From an uncultured Saprospiraceae bacterium (GTDB lineage: Bacteria; Bacteroidota; Bacteroidia; Chitinophagales; Saprospiraceae): DNA of 64,000 nt. The translations under genes and the position numbers were made by a program. Shown here in pieces: positions 26,655 to 36,017 of this stretch (positions are counted from its first letter, which is position 1; each line of letters opens with the position of its first letter). The notes beneath the pieces were generated by a model. It was given only the letters and a program-made list of their open reading frames with translations, made no database searches and was not told the DNA's origin. The stretch lies in contig CALLFA010000048.1 of NCBI GenBank assembly GCA_937997635.1, positions 1-64,000 of the forward strand, in the 5' to 3' direction.

Positions 26655-27302
26655 ATGATCCGACATATTTGTTTAGTTATCCTTTTAGGAATTGCCTCTG
26701 TTTCATCTCTGATGAGCCAAACCGATCAAGATTCATTGGTTCAGTTTTCTGGCGTCATAACCTTTCAAGATGGAGATGAGATACTACCACTTCCTAATGC
26801 AACGATTAGTGTCAAAGGAACCACTAGAGGGACATTAACAAATTTTGAAGGCTTCTTCTCCTTGGTTGTTCAAAGAGGAGAAACAGTAGAAATTAGATTC
26901 CTTGGATTTAAGACAGAAGAGATTGTGATAAGAGATGATGCAGATGTCTACGACTATGTGATCCTTACCATGGTCCCAGACGCCTTAGAATTGCCTCAAG
27001 TCACCGTCTATAATATACCGAGTAGAGAATTTTTCAAAATTGAATTTCTTGCAATGGAGGTCGTGGATCCTTTTGGTGATCGCGCGAGAGAAAATCTTGC
27101 TCAAGGATTGATGCAAGATATCTTGGAAACATTGCCTGTAGATGGTACAGAAGTAGCCAGGTCGACTTTACAGCAAACGTCACAAGCGTATTATTACGAA
27201 GGACAGTTTAGGCCCCAGAATATTTTTAGTCCACTTGCGTGGAAAAAGTTTATCGATGCTTGGAGAAATGGCGACTTTAAGAAAAAGAAGGACGACAAAT
27301 AA
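26655..27302 (+). CDS. Exported protein with CarbopepD_reg-like domain
   Basis: A 215-residue protein with a signal peptide (MIRHICLVILLGIASVSSLMSQ). A carboxypeptidase regulatory-like beta-sandwich follows at about 30-115; LPNATISVKGTTRGTLTNFEGFFSL matches the N-terminal extension of SusC/TonB-dependent receptors and other Bacteroidota exported proteins. The remaining 95 residues are not recognised. The frame opens at a TTG at 26649, but the ATG at 26655 is preferred because it starts directly at the signal peptide. It lacks any plug or barrel, so it is not a receptor by itself. Probably periplasmic or outer-membrane associated; role unknown. It ends 11 bases before the convergent amidase gene. 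Confidence 0.8.
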   Translation: MIRHICLVILLGIASVSSLMSQTDQDSLVQFSGVITFQDGDEILPLPNATISVKGTTRGTLTNFEGFFSLVVQRGETVEIRFLGFKTEEIVIRDDADVYDYVILTMVPDALELPQVTVYNIPSREFFKIEFLAMEVVDPFGDRARENLAQGLMQDILETLPVDGTEVARSTLQQTSQAYYYEGQFRPQNIFSPLAWKKFIDAWRNGDFKKKKDDK

Positions 27303-27313
27303 ACAATCAATGA

Positions 27314-28084
27314 TTACGTTATTGTAAATGCATCCGCATCCGCACTAAACGCAAATTTTTCCCTATACTTTTTCACCTCTTCAAGAGAAATTGTTTCTAC
27401 GATGATGCCTGATTCTTTCTCAATAGATTGTACTATGGTACCATCTGGTTTGATGATGCTGGAATCGCCTTGATAGTTTAAATCATTTGCATCAACACCT
27501 ACCCGATTGCAAGCAAGCATATACGCCTGATTTTCTATGGCACGCGCTTGGAGTAAGGTTTTCCAATGATGGGCTCTGGTATCTGGCCAATTGGCGACGA
27601 GCACGATGGCATCATAATCTCTCTCATTGCGCATAGAGACGGGAAAACGAAGATCATAACACACTGTCAACAAAAATCGCCAGCCTTTGTGGTCGACTAC
27701 TATCTTAGTTGCACCTGGAGTAAAATGTTCGTGTTCTCCAGCATAGCTAAATAAGTGTCTTTTATTATAGTGATTGATCTCTCCGTGTTGATCAACCCAC
27801 AATAATCGGTTATAATAATTGCCATTGTCTTGAATGATGAGGCTTCCGCAAATGGTCGCTGTCTTTTTAGCAGCCATTTTCTTCATCCAAGTCACTCTCT
27901 CACCGTCCATTGTCTCGGCAATTGACGTGTTCATGGTAAATCCTGTAGAAAACATTTCTGGCAAAATAATGATGTCGACATCAGCATCTATTGATAGAAT
28001 CTGATCCTCAAATATGCTCTGGTTTTTTGAGCGATCTTCCCATATGATTTTTGATTGTACAATAGCAATTTTAAGCAGATCCAT
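27314..28084 (-). CDS. Nitrilase-superfamily amidase (omega-amidase / YafV-like)
   Basis: Carbon-nitrogen hydrolase of 256 residues. The triad is clear: Glu in IILPEMFSTGF, Lys in YNKRHLFSYAGEH and Cys in LLTVCYDLRFPV. The H-L-F-S/D-x-A-x-E-x-x-x-F pattern and the LRFPV after the cysteine are characteristic of omega-amidase/YafV proteins, which hydrolyse alpha-ketoglutaramate or deaminated glutathione (metabolite repair). It is distinct from the ureidopropionase-type enzyme at 16933 (different length and active-site neighbours). ATG at 28084. It is separated by 250 bases from the HtrA gene upstream, with a terminator in between, so it has its own promoter. Confidence 0.9.
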   Translation of the reverse strand: MDLLKIAIVQSKIIWEDRSKNQSIFEDQILSIDADVDIIILPEMFSTGFTMNTSIAETMDGERVTWMKKMAAKKTATICGSLIIQDNGNYYNRLLWVDQHGEINHYNKRHLFSYAGEHEHFTPGATKIVVDHKGWRFLLTVCYDLRFPVSMRNERDYDAIVLVANWPDTRAHHWKTLLQARAIENQAYMLACNRVGVDANDLNYQGDSSIIKPDGTIVQSIEKESGIIVETISLEEVKKYREKFAFSADADAFTIT

Positions 28085-28237
28085 GATAGTCTAATAGATT
28101 TTTAATCAGAGGTTAATCAAATAGGTTGTCTTGAAAAATAGTGATTTTTATTCTAGATAACCGTCTAATTTGCCAAGTTTTGATCTAGACCCTTGCACCT
28201 ACATACAGTAGGCAGGCTTTGATTAGATATGTCTTAA

Positions 28238-28268
28238 CAAAAACGCCCACCCTTGGGAAGGGCAGGCG
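28238..28268 (-). terminator. Rho-independent terminator downstream of the HtrA-type gene
   Basis: On the minus strand CGCC-TG-CCCTT-ccc-AAGGG-TG-GGCG followed by TTTTTG forms a strong stem with symmetrical internal mismatches. It lies about 70 bases after the protease stop. Confidence 0.8.
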
Positions 28269-28334
28269 CATCAAAACAAAACGAAAAACCAACTTTATCT
28301 TTGATATCTATATAACGGTATAATTATCTTTTTG

Positions 28335-29456
28335 TTAACCGGCTTTCCGGATTTTTATTGGAATTGTCTCTCTCTTACCATCTCTCATCACCCTCAATCT
28401 GACAGTGTCTCCCACTTTTACAAACTTTAATGCTTCCTCCAGTTCGTCATAGTCTTGAATCTCACTTCCATTGATATTTGTGATTATATCTCCCGGTCGA
28501 ACACCCGCAAATTGAGCTGAACTACCATTCACTACATTGCTAATTAGAACGCCATAATCAAAATCCACAGCTACTCCATTTTTCAACAACTCTTGCACAT
28601 CTTGAACTTCCAATCCTAAGTACGCTCTTTCTATATCTCCTCCATTTTCCAATATCTCATCAACAATGCGAATCACTAAGTTAGATGGTATAGCGAATGA
28701 GTATCCTGTGTAATATCCAGTTCCTGAAGCAATTGCGGTATTAATTCCGATCAATCTTCCTTGAGCATCGACCAAAGCACCTCCACTATTCCCAGGATTC
28801 ACTGCCGCATCTGTCTGTATAAACTCTTCAATAGCCTTGTTACCCTTTATGATGTCAATATCTCTACCAATGGCGCTTACGATTCCAGCTGTAACAGTTG
28901 AAGTCAAATTACCAAGGGGATTTCCAACGGCTAATACCCATTCACCTACATTTAGGTCGTCTGAATCTGTAAACTCTAGTGTTGGCAAATTGGTTCCTTC
29001 TATTTGAATCAAAGCTAAATCAGTACTCTCATCTGCACCTATTTTAGTTGCTTGGTATTCACGTCCATCTGATAGGGTGACTAACAGCTCATCTGCTTTG
29101 CTCACCACATGATTGTTCGTTACTATTAGACCATTATCTCCTATGATGACCCCACTGCCTGCTCCTTCCTGCGGTCCAAATCCTCTTCCTCCAAACAGCT
29201 CTTCAAATCCAAAAAAATCACTTCTTTGACTAGTCGCTATGACAGAAGATTTTACCTGCACCACTGCTTTGGTCGCCTTATTTGACGCTGACACAAAATC
29301 AAAAGGGAGATTCGAAGCAGAGGCATTATTCGAAGTTTTTACCACCGGAGCTGTTTGTTCAACGATAATATTCGTTTCTAATTGACTCTTCATTAATCCA
29401 AAAGAAACGACTCCTCCGATTATTCCTGCTGCTATGTATGATACGAACTTCTTCAT
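28335..29456 (-). CDS. HtrA/DegP-type periplasmic serine protease with one PDZ domain
   Basis: Trypsin-like protease of 373 residues for envelope protein quality control. A hydrophobic N-terminal segment (about 5-25) is a signal peptide or anchor. The catalytic triad is His116 (VTNNHVV), Asp146 (STDLALI) and Ser224 (NPGNSGGALVD). Only one PDZ domain follows (about 270-365), as in DegS or short Bacteroidota DegP forms; E. coli DegP has two. A glycine/phenylalanine-rich loop (FFGFEELFGGRGFGPQEG) precedes the protease core, like the LA loop of DegP. ATG at 29456. It lies 115 bases downstream of the pterin dehydratase gene, likely a separate unit; a terminator follows. Confidence 0.95.
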   Translation of the reverse strand: MKKFVSYIAAGIIGGVVSFGLMKSQLETNIIVEQTAPVVKTSNNASASNLPFDFVSASNKATKAVVQVKSSVIATSQRSDFFGFEELFGGRGFGPQEGAGSGVIIGDNGLIVTNNHVVSKADELLVTLSDGREYQATKIGADESTDLALIQIEGTNLPTLEFTDSDDLNVGEWVLAVGNPLGNLTSTVTAGIVSAIGRDIDIIKGNKAIEEFIQTDAAVNPGNSGGALVDAQGRLIGINTAIASGTGYYTGYSFAIPSNLVIRIVDEILENGGDIERAYLGLEVQDVQELLKNGVAVDFDYGVLISNVVNGSSAQFAGVRPGDIITNINGSEIQDYDELEEALKFVKVGDTVRLRVMRDGKRETIPIKIRKAG

Positions 29457-29571
29457 TTAGCTGATTGTAGTTTGGTATTTTAACCATAAGATAAACAGCT
29501 TTGTTACGCATGTCAATACGTTTAACGGATTGTTAACAGCAGCTAGATGAAATCTATTGTGAATGAGGGAT

Positions 29572-29817
29572 TTAAGAAGAATATTTACTGTAAACCTTAT
29601 CGATATCAGCAGCAAGTTTTCTGTCTTTATCTGTGACAATGTTGCCAGCATCATGTGTGTTTAGAGAGATTTCTACAGTATTGTATACGTTGGACCAGTT
29701 GGGATGGTGATCTGCTTTCTCGGCGTAAAATGCTATTTCCGTCATAAACGAGAATGCTTCACGAAAGTCTGAGAACTTGAATGTTCTGTTTAGCGAATTA
29801 TTTTCTTCTTTCCACAT
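29572..29817 (-). CDS. Pterin-4a-carbinolamine dehydratase
   Basis: A small enzyme of 81 residues that dehydrates 4a-hydroxytetrahydrobiopterin, recycling the cofactor of aromatic amino acid hydroxylases. The family signature is present: AEKADHHPNWSNVYNTVEISLNTHDAGN, with the His-His-Pro, the aromatic residue, the later His and Asp. It is slightly short because the N-terminal strand is trimmed. The frame can be opened by a TTG at 29832, but the ATG at 29817 shares its A with the stop of the M42 peptidase (TAATG), a strong sign of translational coupling. No pterin-dependent hydroxylase is encoded nearby. Confidence 0.92.
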   Translation of the reverse strand: MWKEENNSLNRTFKFSDFREAFSFMTEIAFYAEKADHHPNWSNVYNTVEISLNTHDAGNIVTDKDRKLAADIDKVYSKYSS

Positions 29818-30866
29818 TATCTGAAATCCCAATTGTATTTATCAATATTCAATAAACACGCTTTCAGTAAATCTATGGTTGCCTGGATGTCAGATTTATT
29901 CACCATTTCAATATGAGAATGCATGTATCTCAGAGGAATGGATAAAGCCCCAGCAATGGATCCTCCATTGGAGTGTCTTTGAAGTCCAGCTGTATCAGTC
30001 CCGCCAGCAGGCAAGATTTCCATTTGATAAGGTATCTTTTTCTTGTTGGCTTGTTCTTTCATGAAATTGATCATTCTATAATCACAAACAGTCATACCGT
30101 CCAAGATCTTAATGGCAGTTCCTTTTCCAAGTCTTGTGATGTAGTTTTGTGGTAATGTATCTGGCACATCACACGCTAATGTGACATCCATTGCAATCGC
30201 AAAATCCGGATTAATGCCAGAAGCAGAAGCTATCGCGCCACGTAAACCAATCTCTTCTTGTACCGTAAATGTTGCATAAATATCGTAGGGCACCTTTTTA
30301 TCCGAAAGTAATTTCATCACCTCGATCTGTATGTAAACCGAGACTCTATTGTCTAGAGATTTTGAATTGACGCAATTGCCCATTTCAATGAGTTCTCTTT
30401 CTCTTGTTACCACATCACCTGGAGAAATCAACTTGTCCACTTCTTTTTTAGATAAACCGGTGTCGATAAAGAAGTCCGTCACCGCTGGCATTTTTTTGCG
30501 TTCTTCTGGTTTCATGATGTGAATTGGCTTACTGCCCATAACACCAATCACGTCTTTTTTACCATGTACAATAACCCGTTGAGCTGTCAGTGTCTTTGGA
30601 TCAAATCCACCTAAAGGGTGTATTCGTAAAAATCCGTCGTCATCTATATGACTGACAATAAAACTGATTTCGTCCATATGTGAAGCTAACATCACCCTGG
30701 TATCATCCTCACCTCTTTTGATCGCTATCACATTACCCATTGGATCTAATTCGATCTCATCTACATAACCATCCAATTCCTTAATGATTAATTCTCTAAC
30801 TCGTTGTTCATATCCAGGCGCTCCAGGTACCTTGCATATCTTACTTAATAATGCTACGTCTATCAT
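29817..30866 (-). CDS. M42-family metallo-aminopeptidase
   Basis: Di-metal aminopeptidase of 349 residues (glutamyl aminopeptidase / former endoglucanase-like group), cytoplasmic and usually a dodecamer that trims peptides. Metal and catalytic residues can be placed in ASHMDEISF, in SLDNRVSVY, in the Glu-Glu of VQEEIGLRGA, in AMDVTLACD and in the C-terminal MHSHIEMVNKSDI. ATG at 30866. A TATCTTTG box lies 28 bases upstream. The stop overlaps the start of the pterin dehydratase by one base. Confidence 0.94.
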   Translation of the reverse strand: MIDVALLSKICKVPGAPGYEQRVRELIIKELDGYVDEIELDPMGNVIAIKRGEDDTRVMLASHMDEISFIVSHIDDDGFLRIHPLGGFDPKTLTAQRVIVHGKKDVIGVMGSKPIHIMKPEERKKMPAVTDFFIDTGLSKKEVDKLISPGDVVTRERELIEMGNCVNSKSLDNRVSVYIQIEVMKLLSDKKVPYDIYATFTVQEEIGLRGAIASASGINPDFAIAMDVTLACDVPDTLPQNYITRLGKGTAIKILDGMTVCDYRMINFMKEQANKKKIPYQMEILPAGGTDTAGLQRHSNGGSIAGALSIPLRYMHSHIEMVNKSDIQATIDLLKACLLNIDKYNWDFR

Positions 30867-30894
30867 GTTGAAGTTATAATCGTAAAATAGTTTC

Positions 30895-30902
30895 CAAAGA
30901 TA
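30895..30902 (-). promoter_or_regulatory. TAnnTTTG promoter box for the M42 peptidase operon
   Basis: TATCTTTG on the minus strand, 28 bases before the peptidase ATG, leaves a short leader. It matches the Bacteroidota -7 consensus; no convincing -33 element is seen. Confidence 0.5.
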
Positions 30903-31065
30903 GTATTTAATGTAATAGTTATGTTAAATAAACCTGATGACTTGTTAAACGAAATCTTTTTTTCAAGTAAACACTACAATGTTTATGGGCACTTTTATAT
31001 TTTCACTGCTCCTTAACTTATGTTTAAGTAGTTACGTCACTTATAGGTTAGCACAAAAAGAACGA

Positions 31066-31767
31066 ATGAACTTTACAACTCTTTTGAAAGATTTACGGCA
31101 TGTCGTGTTTCCAATGGTATGTCCTGGATGCGCAAGATATCCACAAGCGCAATCAACATTATTTTGCAAAAAATGTCAAGATGAATTGAGTTATTCGCAT
31201 ACAGGACTGGTACCAACTAAGAATAGAATGGTGTCATTATTCGATGATCAGTATGCTATTGAACATGCAGTAGCCCTTTATGCTATGGATACCGACAGTA
31301 GAATAGAACACTGCATCAGAGAATTAAAGTACAATCATCGTCCTGAAATCGGCGTGGGATTGGGCCAGTTGTTTGCCCAACGATATCAAGATTTTTTACG
31401 CAAAACAAACATAGATTGCTTGATTCCAGTACCCTTGCACAAAGAGAAATTTATCTTTAGAGGATACAATCAATCAAACGAAATTTGCAAAGGAATTTCT
31501 TCTCTGACTGGAATCCCAGTATCGACAGACACAATAGCCCGAACTAAAAAAACCAAAACACAAACTGGAAAATCCAAATCGCATAGACTATTATCCATGA
31601 ATCAAGCATTCAAGCTTAAGTCCGAAAAAGGTTTAACGGGAGCACACATTTTACTCATTGATGATGTCATCACGACTGGAGCAACGCTTAAGGGATGTAT
31701 CGGTGTGTTACAAAACATAGAAAATATCAAAATTAGTGTTGCATGTATCGCACTCCCTGTAGAATGA
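31066..31767 (+). CDS. ComF-family phosphoribosyltransferase-like protein
   Basis: A protein of about 233 residues related to ComF/GntX, needed in some bacteria for DNA uptake during transformation. A zinc-binding head, CPGCARYPQAQSTLFCKKC (about 18-36), is followed by a type I phosphoribosyltransferase fold with PVPLHKEKFIFRGYNQ and the PRPP loop HILLIDDVITTGATL. The frame stays open to an ATG at 30979, which would add a 29-residue hydrophobic extension not known for the family; the internal ATG at 31066 gives the usual N-terminus and length, so I prefer it. A TATGTTTA sequence between the two ATGs would fit a promoter. Single gene, convergent with yraN. Confidence 0.88.
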   Translation: MNFTTLLKDLRHVVFPMVCPGCARYPQAQSTLFCKKCQDELSYSHTGLVPTKNRMVSLFDDQYAIEHAVALYAMDTDSRIEHCIRELKYNHRPEIGVGLGQLFAQRYQDFLRKTNIDCLIPVPLHKEKFIFRGYNQSNEICKGISSLTGIPVSTDTIARTKKTKTQTGKSKSHRLLSMNQAFKLKSEKGLTGAHILLIDDVITTGATLKGCIGVLQNIENIKISVACIALPVE

Positions 31768-31887
31768 CCAAACGATTCCGCAAGATACAGCTGTGCAATC
31801 CTCAAGCCCATCAGGAGAGGCTAGCGTGACAACCAGAGCTGATGCCCCACCACCTGCAATTGATTGATTCAAATGGTATTATTTCCT

Positions 31888-32253
31888 TTAAGGGTCAAAA
31901 AATGCGTCCTTCACATGAGACAGTCTGATTATCTTACCGTGAGAATCGGTCAATATACCAATGATGTCAAATCTGATCATCCATTCATGATTGACCTTTC
32001 TCATATAGGCTTTTGCTGCAGATGATATCAGGCGTTGTTGTTGTCTTTTCACCAACCATTCTGGTTTGCCAAATTTGTCACTGGTCCTAGCCTTTACTTC
32101 TATAAAAATCAGCATATCATTTTTCTTAGCGATGATGTCTATTTCAGCGCTATGAAATCGCCAGTTCTTTTCTAGGATGTCATACCCTTTTTTTTGTAGA
32201 TAGGCTGTAGCTTCCACCTCTCCAATCGATCCAATTCGTTTTTTCTTTGTCAT
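31888..32253 (-). CDS. YraN/UPF0102-family protein, predicted endonuclease-like
   Basis: A 121-residue member of the UPF0102 family with a restriction-endonuclease-like fold. Motifs: GEVEATAYLQKKGYDILEKNWR at the N-terminus, the catalytic-type cluster AEIDIIAKKNDMLIFIEVKAR (Asp and E-x-K), and a basic C-terminal helix. The biological role is not established; links to recombination or Holliday junction processing have been proposed. ATG at 32253. Divergent from pgi, with only 72 bases between the starts, so their promoters overlap. Confidence 0.9.
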   Translation of the reverse strand: MTKKKRIGSIGEVEATAYLQKKGYDILEKNWRFHSAEIDIIAKKNDMLIFIEVKARTSDKFGKPEWLVKRQQQRLISSAAKAYMRKVNHEWMIRFDIIGILTDSHGKIIRLSHVKDAFFDP

Positions 32254-32313
32254 TCTTACGTGTTCTTTCCATTAAGATAGGTATTTATAATGGACAATAC
32301 CTGCAGATTGAAG

Positions 32314-32321
32314 TACATTTG
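32314..32321 (+). promoter_or_regulatory. TAnnTTTG box directly before the pgi start
   Basis: TACATTTG ends four bases before the preferred pgi ATG at 32326. That is the same spacing as at 21113-21120 and 38572-38579, and it implies a transcript that starts at the start codon. Confidence 0.55.
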
Positions 32322-32325
32322 CGCG

Positions 32326-33975
32326 ATGTTACAAAAGATAAATCCGACAAAGACTTTGGAATGGAATCAGTTGACAGAACATTTCAAGCAAATGGCAGAG
32401 GTCCAGATGAAAGAGTTGTTTGTATCTGATGTCAATAGATTTGAAGCATTGTCAATCAAATACGAGGACTTACTAATCGATTATTCAAAAAACAGATTAA
32501 CAAGTGATACCATCGAACTCCTTGTGTCTCTTGCACGTGCTGTTAATTTAGATAAAGGCATTGAGTCTATGTTTTCTGGTGCCAAAATCAATGAGACTGA
32601 AAATAGAGCAGTTTTGCATACTGCTTTGCGGCAATCTGGTAATGATGACTTTGTGATTGATGGTGTCGATATCAATAAAGAAATCAAAGAGGTTCAACAA
32701 CGAATGGCCGCATTTTGCAAGAGTGTTCATTCTGGATCACATGTTGGTTTTACAGGCAAGAAAATTTCAACCATTGTCAATATAGGTATTGGTGGATCCG
32801 ATTTGGGGCCTGTTATGGTGACAGAAGCACTAAAGCCATATTGGATTGATGGTATCGGGTCTTATTTTGTGTCAAACATTGATGGCACCCATTTATCGGA
32901 AGTATTGAAACAAATCAACCCTGAAGAAACTCTCTTTTTAATCGCATCAAAAACGTTTACTACTCAAGAGACAATGACCAATGCTCGATCAGCGAAAGAG
33001 TGGTTTTTGAATAATGGCGGCAAAGAACAAGACATCAAACGCCATTTTGTAGCATTATCTACGAACATAAAAGGAGCGACAGCTTTTGGGATTGATGAAG
33101 AAAATGTATTTGGTTTCTGGGATTGGGTCGGCGGTCGCTATTCACTGTCTAGTGCGATTGGACTATCCATTGCATTAACGATAGGCTATGCAAATTTTCA
33201 AGAATTACTTGATGGACTTGGAAATATGGATGAGCATTTCAAGTCGGCACCATTTGATAACAATATACCTGTCATCCTCGCTTTGATTGGTATCTGGTAT
33301 AACAATTTTTTTGAAGCAGAATCAGAAGCTATTTTACCATATGATCAGTACCTACATCGCTTCCCTGCGTATTTCCAGCAAGGGAATATGGAAAGTAATG
33401 GCAAGTCTATTGATCGAGCAGGCAATAAGGTGGATTATCAGACTGGTCCGATTTTGTGGGGAGAGCCAGGTACCAATGGACAACATGCGTTTTACCAATT
33501 GATCCATCAAGGCACAAAATTAATTCCTTGTGATTTTATTGGTGTGGCACAAAGTCACAACCCATTAGGTGATCACCACAATAAATTATTGTCGAACTTT
33601 TTTGCCCAGACAGAAGCATTGATGCTAGGCAAAACGGAGCATGACGTTATTGAAGAATTTAAAGCTAAAGGAATTTCAGAATCAGAGTATAAAGCAATCG
33701 TCCCATTCAAAGTGTTTGAAGGGAATAGGCCTACAAATTCTATCCTGGTAAAAAAACTCACTCCTTATACCCTAGGTCAATTAATTGCCATGTATGAGCA
33801 CAAGATATTTGTGCAAGGCTATATATGGAATGTATTCAGCTTTGATCAATGGGGTGTAGAGTTAGGCAAGCAACTAGCAAAAAAGATTCTCCCAGAATTA
33901 GAATCTAATGAAGAAGTGACTAGCCATGATGCATCAACGAATGGATTAATCAACGCATATAAATCTTGGAAATGA
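32326..33975 (+). CDS. pgi: Glucose-6-phosphate isomerase
   Basis: Cytosolic interconversion of glucose-6-phosphate and fructose-6-phosphate. About 549 residues, the long bacterial form. Seen: [44 protein letters not shown], the active-site Glu region [28 protein letters not shown] and the C-terminal Lys in [17 protein letters not shown]. The frame is open from an ATG at 32290, but the N-terminus [16 protein letters not shown] from 32326 aligns with known enzymes (M-x-x-INPT-x-T-x-x-W), and the promoter box lies between the two ATGs. The stop overlaps the mannose-6-phosphate isomerase start as ATGA, so F6P made here is directly available to that enzyme. Confidence 0.96.
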   Translation: MLQKINPTKTLEWNQLTEHFKQMAEVQMKELFVSDVNRFEALSIKYEDLLIDYSKNRLTSDTIELLVSLARAVNLDKGIESMFSGAKINETENRAVLHTALRQSGNDDFVIDGVDINKEIKEVQQRMAAFCKSVHSGSHVGFTGKKISTIVNIGIGGSDLGPVMVTEALKPYWIDGIGSYFVSNIDGTHLSEVLKQINPEETLFLIASKTFTTQETMTNARSAKEWFLNNGGKEQDIKRHFVALSTNIKGATAFGIDEENVFGFWDWVGGRYSLSSAIGLSIALTIGYANFQELLDGLGNMDEHFKSAPFDNNIPVILALIGIWYNNFFEAESEAILPYDQYLHRFPAYFQQGNMESNGKSIDRAGNKVDYQTGPILWGEPGTNGQHAFYQLIHQGTKLIPCDFIGVAQSHNPLGDHHNKLLSNFFAQTEALMLGKTEHDVIEEFKAKGISESEYKAIVPFKVFEGNRPTNSILVKKLTPYTLGQLIAMYEHKIFVQGYIWNVFSFDQWGVELGKQLAKKILPELESNEEVTSHDASTNGLINAYKSWK

Positions 33976-35099
33976 GTAAAGGCATATTCCCCTTAAAGGG
34001 AGCAGTTCAACATTATGCATGGGGAGGTGATACATTTATTCCGTCACTTTTGGGAATAGATAATGCATCATCAACACCATTTGCAGAATATTGGCTTGGC
34101 GTCCATCATCGAGGTGCAGCACAGATAAAACAGCAGGATAAATGGATCAACCTAGATCAGTTGACATCGCTTCCATTTTTATTGAAAATTTTGGATGTGA
34201 ATCGAATGTTGTCGATTCAATCTCACCCATCGAAAGCACAAGCCGAAATTGGATTCCAACAAGAGAATGAAAAAGGAATCCCTCTTGATGCTTCCCACAG
34301 AGTATTTAAGGACGACAATCACAAACCAGAATTGATGGTTGCCCTAAGTGATTTTTGGTTGCTTCATGGCTTTCGTTCGCTTGATCAGATTAAGCAAGTT
34401 TGTCATAACATACCTGCTTTCCAAGTATTAGAATCTCATATCACAGACATTCCTTCTTTTTATTCTTATTTGATGAATCTTGATACCGATTCTTGTGATG
34501 CTATATTAAATGAATTGTCTAACTATTTGCAGACGCTTGATGTGTCTGATAAAAATGAGCCTCATCACTGGGCTGCTAAAGCGTTTGATCAATATGGGAA
34601 CGATAAAGGTATTTTCTCTATTTATTTTTACAACCTTGTGCACTTGAAAAAAGGAGAAGCGATTTACCAAGAAGCGGGTATTCCTCATGCGTATCTTCAA
34701 GGTCAAAATGTAGAAATTATGGCTAATTCTGACAATGTGTTTAGAGCTGGCCTGACACCTAAACACATCGATATCGACTTATTGTTGTCCCATTTGGATT
34801 TTACACCGATAGTACCAACAGTGATTCAAGCACAAAAACACAACTCAAGCTTATCTGTGTACAAGAGTCCTGCTAAAGAATTTGAGGTACACCACATAGC
34901 TTTAAAAGCGAAGCAGCAACTGACTCTAAACAGTACGTCTCCAGAATGTTGTTTTTGTATGGGAGGGGAAGTCACAATCACTTCAGAAGGACAAAAGATG
35001 ACGTGTTCTAAAGGAACTTCTTTTTTTGTTGAAGCAGGCGTGTCATATGCATTAAGCTCTGTTGCAGAATGTTCTCTTTATAGGGCGATTGTTCCTTAA
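33972..35099 (+). CDS. manA: Mannose-6-phosphate isomerase, class I
   Basis: Zinc enzyme interconverting fructose-6-phosphate and mannose-6-phosphate, feeding GDP-sugar synthesis or mannose use. 375 residues. Type I features: [13 protein letters not shown] near the start, the metal region [21 protein letters not shown], and the C-terminal [32 protein letters not shown]. The frame can be opened by a TTG at 33966, but the ATG at 33972 overlapping the pgi stop (ATGA) is clearly right. Forms a two-gene translationally coupled unit with pgi. Confidence 0.95.
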   Translation: MSKGIFPLKGAVQHYAWGGDTFIPSLLGIDNASSTPFAEYWLGVHHRGAAQIKQQDKWINLDQLTSLPFLLKILDVNRMLSIQSHPSKAQAEIGFQQENEKGIPLDASHRVFKDDNHKPELMVALSDFWLLHGFRSLDQIKQVCHNIPAFQVLESHITDIPSFYSYLMNLDTDSCDAILNELSNYLQTLDVSDKNEPHHWAAKAFDQYGNDKGIFSIYFYNLVHLKKGEAIYQEAGIPHAYLQGQNVEIMANSDNVFRAGLTPKHIDIDLLLSHLDFTPIVPTVIQAQKHNSSLSVYKSPAKEFEVHHIALKAKQQLTLNSTSPECCFCMGGEVTITSEGQKMTCSKGTSFFVEAGVSYALSSVAECSLYRAIVP

Positions 35100-35259
35100 G
35101 GCGGGGTATAGATTCAGTTTTATTATAATGATTTACTTTCATCTTGATGGTTTAAATTAAATCAAAGTACACCAATTAATTAATAGCTAAGAACCATTTG
35201 ACATCATCAAGCCAATTAAACTTACTATAATTATAGAATTCATAAAATAAATAATTCAA

Positions 35260-35592
35260 CTAATTATTTAAACTAACATAGATTGTTAAAAACATCAAAG
35301 CCAATCCTGATAGTTCAAGGAAAAATGCAAGCTTCTTACTTGCCTTTTGATTATTTTGAAGCGCTCTTATAGAAGATTTTTCTGGAATATATAGTATCCC
35401 AAGAATTATAAAGGGGAGTGCGAAAAATGAGATATAAATATAATATTCTGGCAAGCCAAACACTAAAGTATAAAAACTAGAAAGCCACAATGCAACAGCA
35501 GAAGCATATGATACAATGGCTTTAACTTGCCTATCAGCTGGTCCATAAATTATTGAAGCCTTATGAAAGCAAGCATATAAATAATCTAGCAT
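35260..35592 (-). CDS. Hypothetical small membrane protein
   Basis: 110 residues, not recognised. There are three likely membrane helices: about 27-48 (AIVSYASAVALWLSSFYTLVF), 50-70 (YYIYISFFALPFIILGILYI) and 88-108 (KLAFFLELSGLALMFLTIYV). A short basic loop lies between helices 2 and 3 (KSSIRALQNNQKASKK). ATG at 35592. It is the last of three AT-rich minus-strand frames of unknown function, with codon use poorer in G+C than the flanking pgi-manA and S41 genes. Confidence 0.6.
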   Translation of the reverse strand: MLDYLYACFHKASIIYGPADRQVKAIVSYASAVALWLSSFYTLVFGLPEYYIYISFFALPFIILGILYIPEKSSIRALQNNQKASKKLAFFLELSGLALMFLTIYVSLNN

Positions 35593-35662
35593 ATTACTAA
35601 GTCTTTATTAAAATATTGGTACCCAAACTTAAAAGCATTATATGCACATATGCAACCCATCC

Positions 35663-35896
35663 TCATCCTCCAAGTTTAGTTTCCATTGTGAAAACAGTAT
35701 CAGCAACTGTCCATCCCCAATGTTGTTGACAAGTAGCCGATTTATAAAAACTAGTAGTTAACCCTAAAAAAGTTAATCCGTATCTTCGCACCCTTGCAAC
35801 TTTGAAAATTTTCCAGCTCTTATTTTGAAGGACTGAATCCATATCTATACTTGAGTGGTAGTTTTCTATAACCATTCCCATAATAAGACCATTCAA
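35663..35896 (-). CDS. Hypothetical small ORF, possibly a gene remnant
   Basis: 77 codons from a TTG at 35896 (an in-frame ATG follows at 35881). The frame is open about 15 codons further upstream without a start and reads like protein there too (KFGVTLAKFRPGPVSANN). This suggests a truncated gene whose 5' end was lost. The body (SWKIFKVARVRRYGLTFLGL ... QHWGWTVADTVFTMETKLGG) has no recognised domain and no signal. It could be part of the same island as its neighbours at 36018 and 35260. Confidence 0.35.
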   Translation of the reverse strand: MNGLIMGMVIENYHSSIDMDSVLQNKSWKIFKVARVRRYGLTFLGLTTSFYKSATCQQHWGWTVADTVFTMETKLGG

Positions 35897-36017
35897 ATTA
35901 TTTGCAGATACTGGTCCTGGGCGGAACTTAGCAAGTGTTACACCAAATTTTTATAACAGTGTCACACCTGCAAACTTTCTAGTATTTGGATAGTTAGCTA
36001 GTCCATACACGTTAATT

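Noticed and set aside
30979-31065. Longer ComF start giving an N-terminal membrane helix
   Set aside because: The family starts just before the zinc head; the extension is likely untranslated and a possible promoter lies in it.
31768-31887. GC-richer open frame on the minus strand between comF and yraN
   Set aside because: About 30 codons without a start or recognised pattern; probably chance.
35777-35789. Plus-strand TATCTTCGCACCC resembling a strong Bacteroidota promoter
   Set aside because: No plus-strand gene or RNA is identifiable downstream, and it lies in a possible minus-strand coding region.
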